NCBI GenBank assembly: GCA_052144935.1
Contig: JBKQPR010000051.1
Coordinates: 1-23,412 of the forward strand
Direction of reading: 5' to 3'
From: JOPF133 sp052144935
GTDB taxonomy: Bacteria; Acidobacteriota; Terriglobia; Bryobacterales; Bryobacteraceae
DNA: 23,412 nt
Under the pieces are notes generated by a model. It worked only from the letters and a program-made list of their open reading frames with translations. It was not told the DNA's origin and ran no database searches. Positions 21,969-23,412 of the stretch are shown piece after piece; position 1 is the first letter of the stretch; the number at the start of each line of letters is the position of its first letter. The position numbers and the translations under genes were made by a program.

Positions 21969-23252
21969 TTGTCCACGTTGACCCAACCTGTTTCCATCTC
22001 GCACGAAAACGAAAATAATCCCTGGCTGGCCGCCGCCGCGCGCTTCGACGAAGCGGCGGCGCGGCTCAAGCTGGATGACGGCATGCGCAAGGTGCTGGGC
22101 ACGTCCACCAAGGAGATCACGGTCCACATCCCGGTGCAGCTCGACGATGGGCGCCTGGAGGTGTTCACCGGCTACCGCGTGCAGCACTCGCTGGCGCGCG
22201 GCCCGGCCAAGGGCGGCATTCGATTCGCGGCTGATGTGACCTTGGATGAAGTGCGCGCCCTGGCCTCCTGGATGACCTGGAAGTGCGCGGTGGTCAACAT
22301 CCCGTTCGGCGGCGGCAAGGGCGGCGTGGTCTGCGACCCGAACGTGCTCTCCGACACCGAGCTGGAAAAACTTACCCGCCGGTACACCGCCGAGATCATC
22401 GACTTTATCGGCCCCGAGCGCGACGTGCCCGCGCCCGACGTCAACACCAACGAAAAGGTGATGGCGTGGATCATGGACACTTACTCGATGCATGCCCGCC
22501 ACACCGTGACCGCGGTGGTCACGGGCAAGCCGATGGCGTTGGGCGGCTCGCGGGGGCGCCCGGAAGCGACCGGCCGCGGCTGCATGATCGTCACCGGGAA
22601 GGCGCTCGAGCTGTTGGGCCTGCGCACCGAATCCACCAAGGTAGTGATCCAGGGCTTCGGCAACGTGGGCGGCATGGCGGCCAAGCTGATGGCCCAGCGC
22701 GGTTTCAAAATCGTTTGCATGATCGAGTACGATGGGGCGGTCTACAATGCCGGCGGACTGGACATCGCCGCGCTGCAGCGGCATCGTCACGAGACCGGCT
22801 CGATCACCGGTTTCGCGGAGGGCGAAGACATCGACAAGACCGAAGCCATGTTCCTGCCCTGCGATGTGCTGCTGCCCGCGGCCACCGAGAACGTGATCCA
22901 TTCGGGCAACGCCGACCGCCTGCGCTGCAAGATCCTCTGCGAAGGCGCCAACGGCCCCACCACTCCGCTGGCCGACGAAATTCTGGCCGCGAAGAACGTG
23001 TTCGTGATCCCCGACATTCTGGCGAATGCCGGCGGGGTCACGGTGTCGTATTTCGAGTGGGTGCAGGACCGCCAGGGCTTCTTCTGGAACGAGCAACTGG
23101 TGAATCAGCGGCTGGAAGAGATCATGGTGGAGAGTTTTGGGTCGGTCGTGGAATACGCCAGGAACCACAAGGTGAACAATCGCATCGCGGCGTATATGCT
23201 GGCGCTGGACCGGGTGGCGGAAGCCATCAAGCTGCGGGGGATTTACGCGTAG
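21969..23252 (+). CDS. gdhA: Glutamate dehydrogenase (NAD(P)-dependent)
   Basis: Interconverts glutamate with 2-oxoglutarate and ammonia, linking carbon and nitrogen metabolism in the cytoplasm. With a TTG start at 21969 the protein has 427 residues, the normal size for hexameric GDH. Active-site residues keep the spacing known from the Clostridium enzyme: K81 ('GPAKGGIRF'), K105 ('MTWKCAVVN'), catalytic K117 ('GGGKGGV') and D157 ('PAPDVNT'). The Rossmann loop 'GFGNVGG' begins at residue 229. The TTG has GGAGG 8 bases upstream; an in-frame ATG at 21948 has no such site and would add seven residues, so TTG is preferred. It follows the AtuA-like gene by 29 bases, suggesting co-transcription. 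Cofactor choice (NAD or NADP) cannot be told confidently. Confidence 0.95.
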   Translation: MSTLTQPVSISHENENNPWLAAAARFDEAAARLKLDDGMRKVLGTSTKEITVHIPVQLDDGRLEVFTGYRVQHSLARGPAKGGIRFAADVTLDEVRALASWMTWKCAVVNIPFGGGKGGVVCDPNVLSDTELEKLTRRYTAEIIDFIGPERDVPAPDVNTNEKVMAWIMDTYSMHARHTVTAVVTGKPMALGGSRGRPEATGRGCMIVTGKALELLGLRTESTKVVIQGFGNVGGMAAKLMAQRGFKIVCMIEYDGAVYNAGGLDIAALQRHRHETGSITGFAEGEDIDKTEAMFLPCDVLLPAATENVIHSGNADRLRCKILCEGANGPTTPLADEILAAKNVFVIPDILANAGGVTVSYFEWVQDRQGFFWNEQLVNQRLEEIMVESFGSVVEYARNHKVNNRIAAYMLALDRVAEAIKLRGIYA

Positions 23253-23273
23253 GCGAGGTAACCAGGACCGAAC

Positions 23274-23412
23274 TTACTCACCGCGGAGCATCTTGACTGG
23301 GGCGGGCCCCAGTCTGGTGGGGAAGGAAACAGTGCCTTCGACCGTGCCATTTTCGGGACCAAGAACACGTACGTATAACCCCTTTGTTTCCAACAGTCGA
23401 TATTCTTGTTTC
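23274..23412 (-). CDS. Possible C-terminal end of an unidentified protein (partial)
   Basis: A minus-strand frame enters from the right edge and reads 45 residues, 'KQEYRLLETKGLYVRVLGPE' then 'NGTVEGTVSFPTRLGPAPVK' and 'MLRGE', ending in TAA at 23274-23276. The composition looks protein-like (beta-strand rhythm, Gly/Val/Pro), and the place is natural for a gene convergent with gdhA, 21 bases from its stop. Codon third positions are less GC-rich than in the neighbours, and I recognise no family, so this remains uncertain. Confidence 0.35.
   Translation of the reverse strand, partial: KQEYRLLETKGLYVRVLGPENGTVEGTVSFPTRLGPAPVKMLRGE

Noticed and set aside
23295..23314. GACTGGGGC/GCCCCAGTC hairpin after gdhA as a terminator
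   Set aside because: There is no T tract after it on either strand and it lies inside a possible convergent coding frame.
1..23412. CRISPR array, insertion sequence, integrase or rRNA gene
   Set aside because: I found no regularly spaced direct repeats of CRISPR size, no transposase or integrase motifs and no rRNA sequence in either half.

Overview
The window reads as two pieces of different character that meet at about position 7303-7308. The left piece (1 to ~7305) has moderate GC. It carries a TonB energy-transduction pair (tonB then exbB, minus strand, running off the left edge) and, divergently, a TetR regulator, an RND periplasmic adaptor and an RND inner-membrane pump, followed by the 5' end of a nitroreductase gene. 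The right piece (~7305 to 23412) has visibly higher GC and the gene style of soil Acidobacteria of the Solibacter/Bryobacter type: M28 peptidase with a PA insert, Ser/Thr kinase fused to a TolB-like propeller, kumamolisin-type S53 peptidase with IPT-like repeats, and an AtuA-like protein. This taxonomic reading is inference from gene families and composition. The nitroreductase (plus strand) and a uroporphyrinogen-decarboxylase-family gene (minus strand) both break off within a few bases of each other at the boundary. That fits an assembly misjoin or a genuine rearrangement, and it is the most consequential observation here.

Layout. 1-1694: ExbB/TolQ-type channel (partial) and TonB on the minus strand. 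1695-2045: divergent intergenic region with a near-perfect dyad (1963-1980) overlapping a sigma70-like promoter, a strong candidate operator for the TetR protein. 2046-7108: tetR-adaptor-pump operon. 7220-7306 and 7302-7583: the two broken genes. 7714-9321: secreted M28 peptidase. 9322-9861: gene-free stretch with two tRNA-3'-end-like sequences and a 24-bp-period repeat. 9862-11013: exported TPR protein. 11071-11295: lone Flp pilin. 11440-12090: unrecognised 216-residue protein. 12110-13692: Tat-exported propeller protein translationally coupled to an 88-residue protein. 13702-14282: DUF1778-type antitoxin followed by a GNAT toxin cut short in a palindrome-rich patch. 14306-17183: S53 peptidase with three 92-97-residue IPT-like repeats and, 4 bases downstream, a 31-residue membrane peptide. 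17625-20183: Ser/Thr kinase. 20605-23252: AtuA/DUF1446 protein and glutamate dehydrogenase, co-directional. 23274 to the edge: possible 3' end of another gene.

Function. The left genes form a regulated multidrug-type efflux operon beside a TonB system. The right piece is rich in secreted proteolysis (M28, S53), beta-propeller and TPR scaffolds, a transmembrane kinase and amino-acid/carboxylate catabolism. No complete new defence or mobile system is visible. The less ordinary items are the junction, the orphaned antitoxin, the S53/micropeptide pair, the coupled propeller pair, the tRNA-end remnants and the dyad-controlled promoters.
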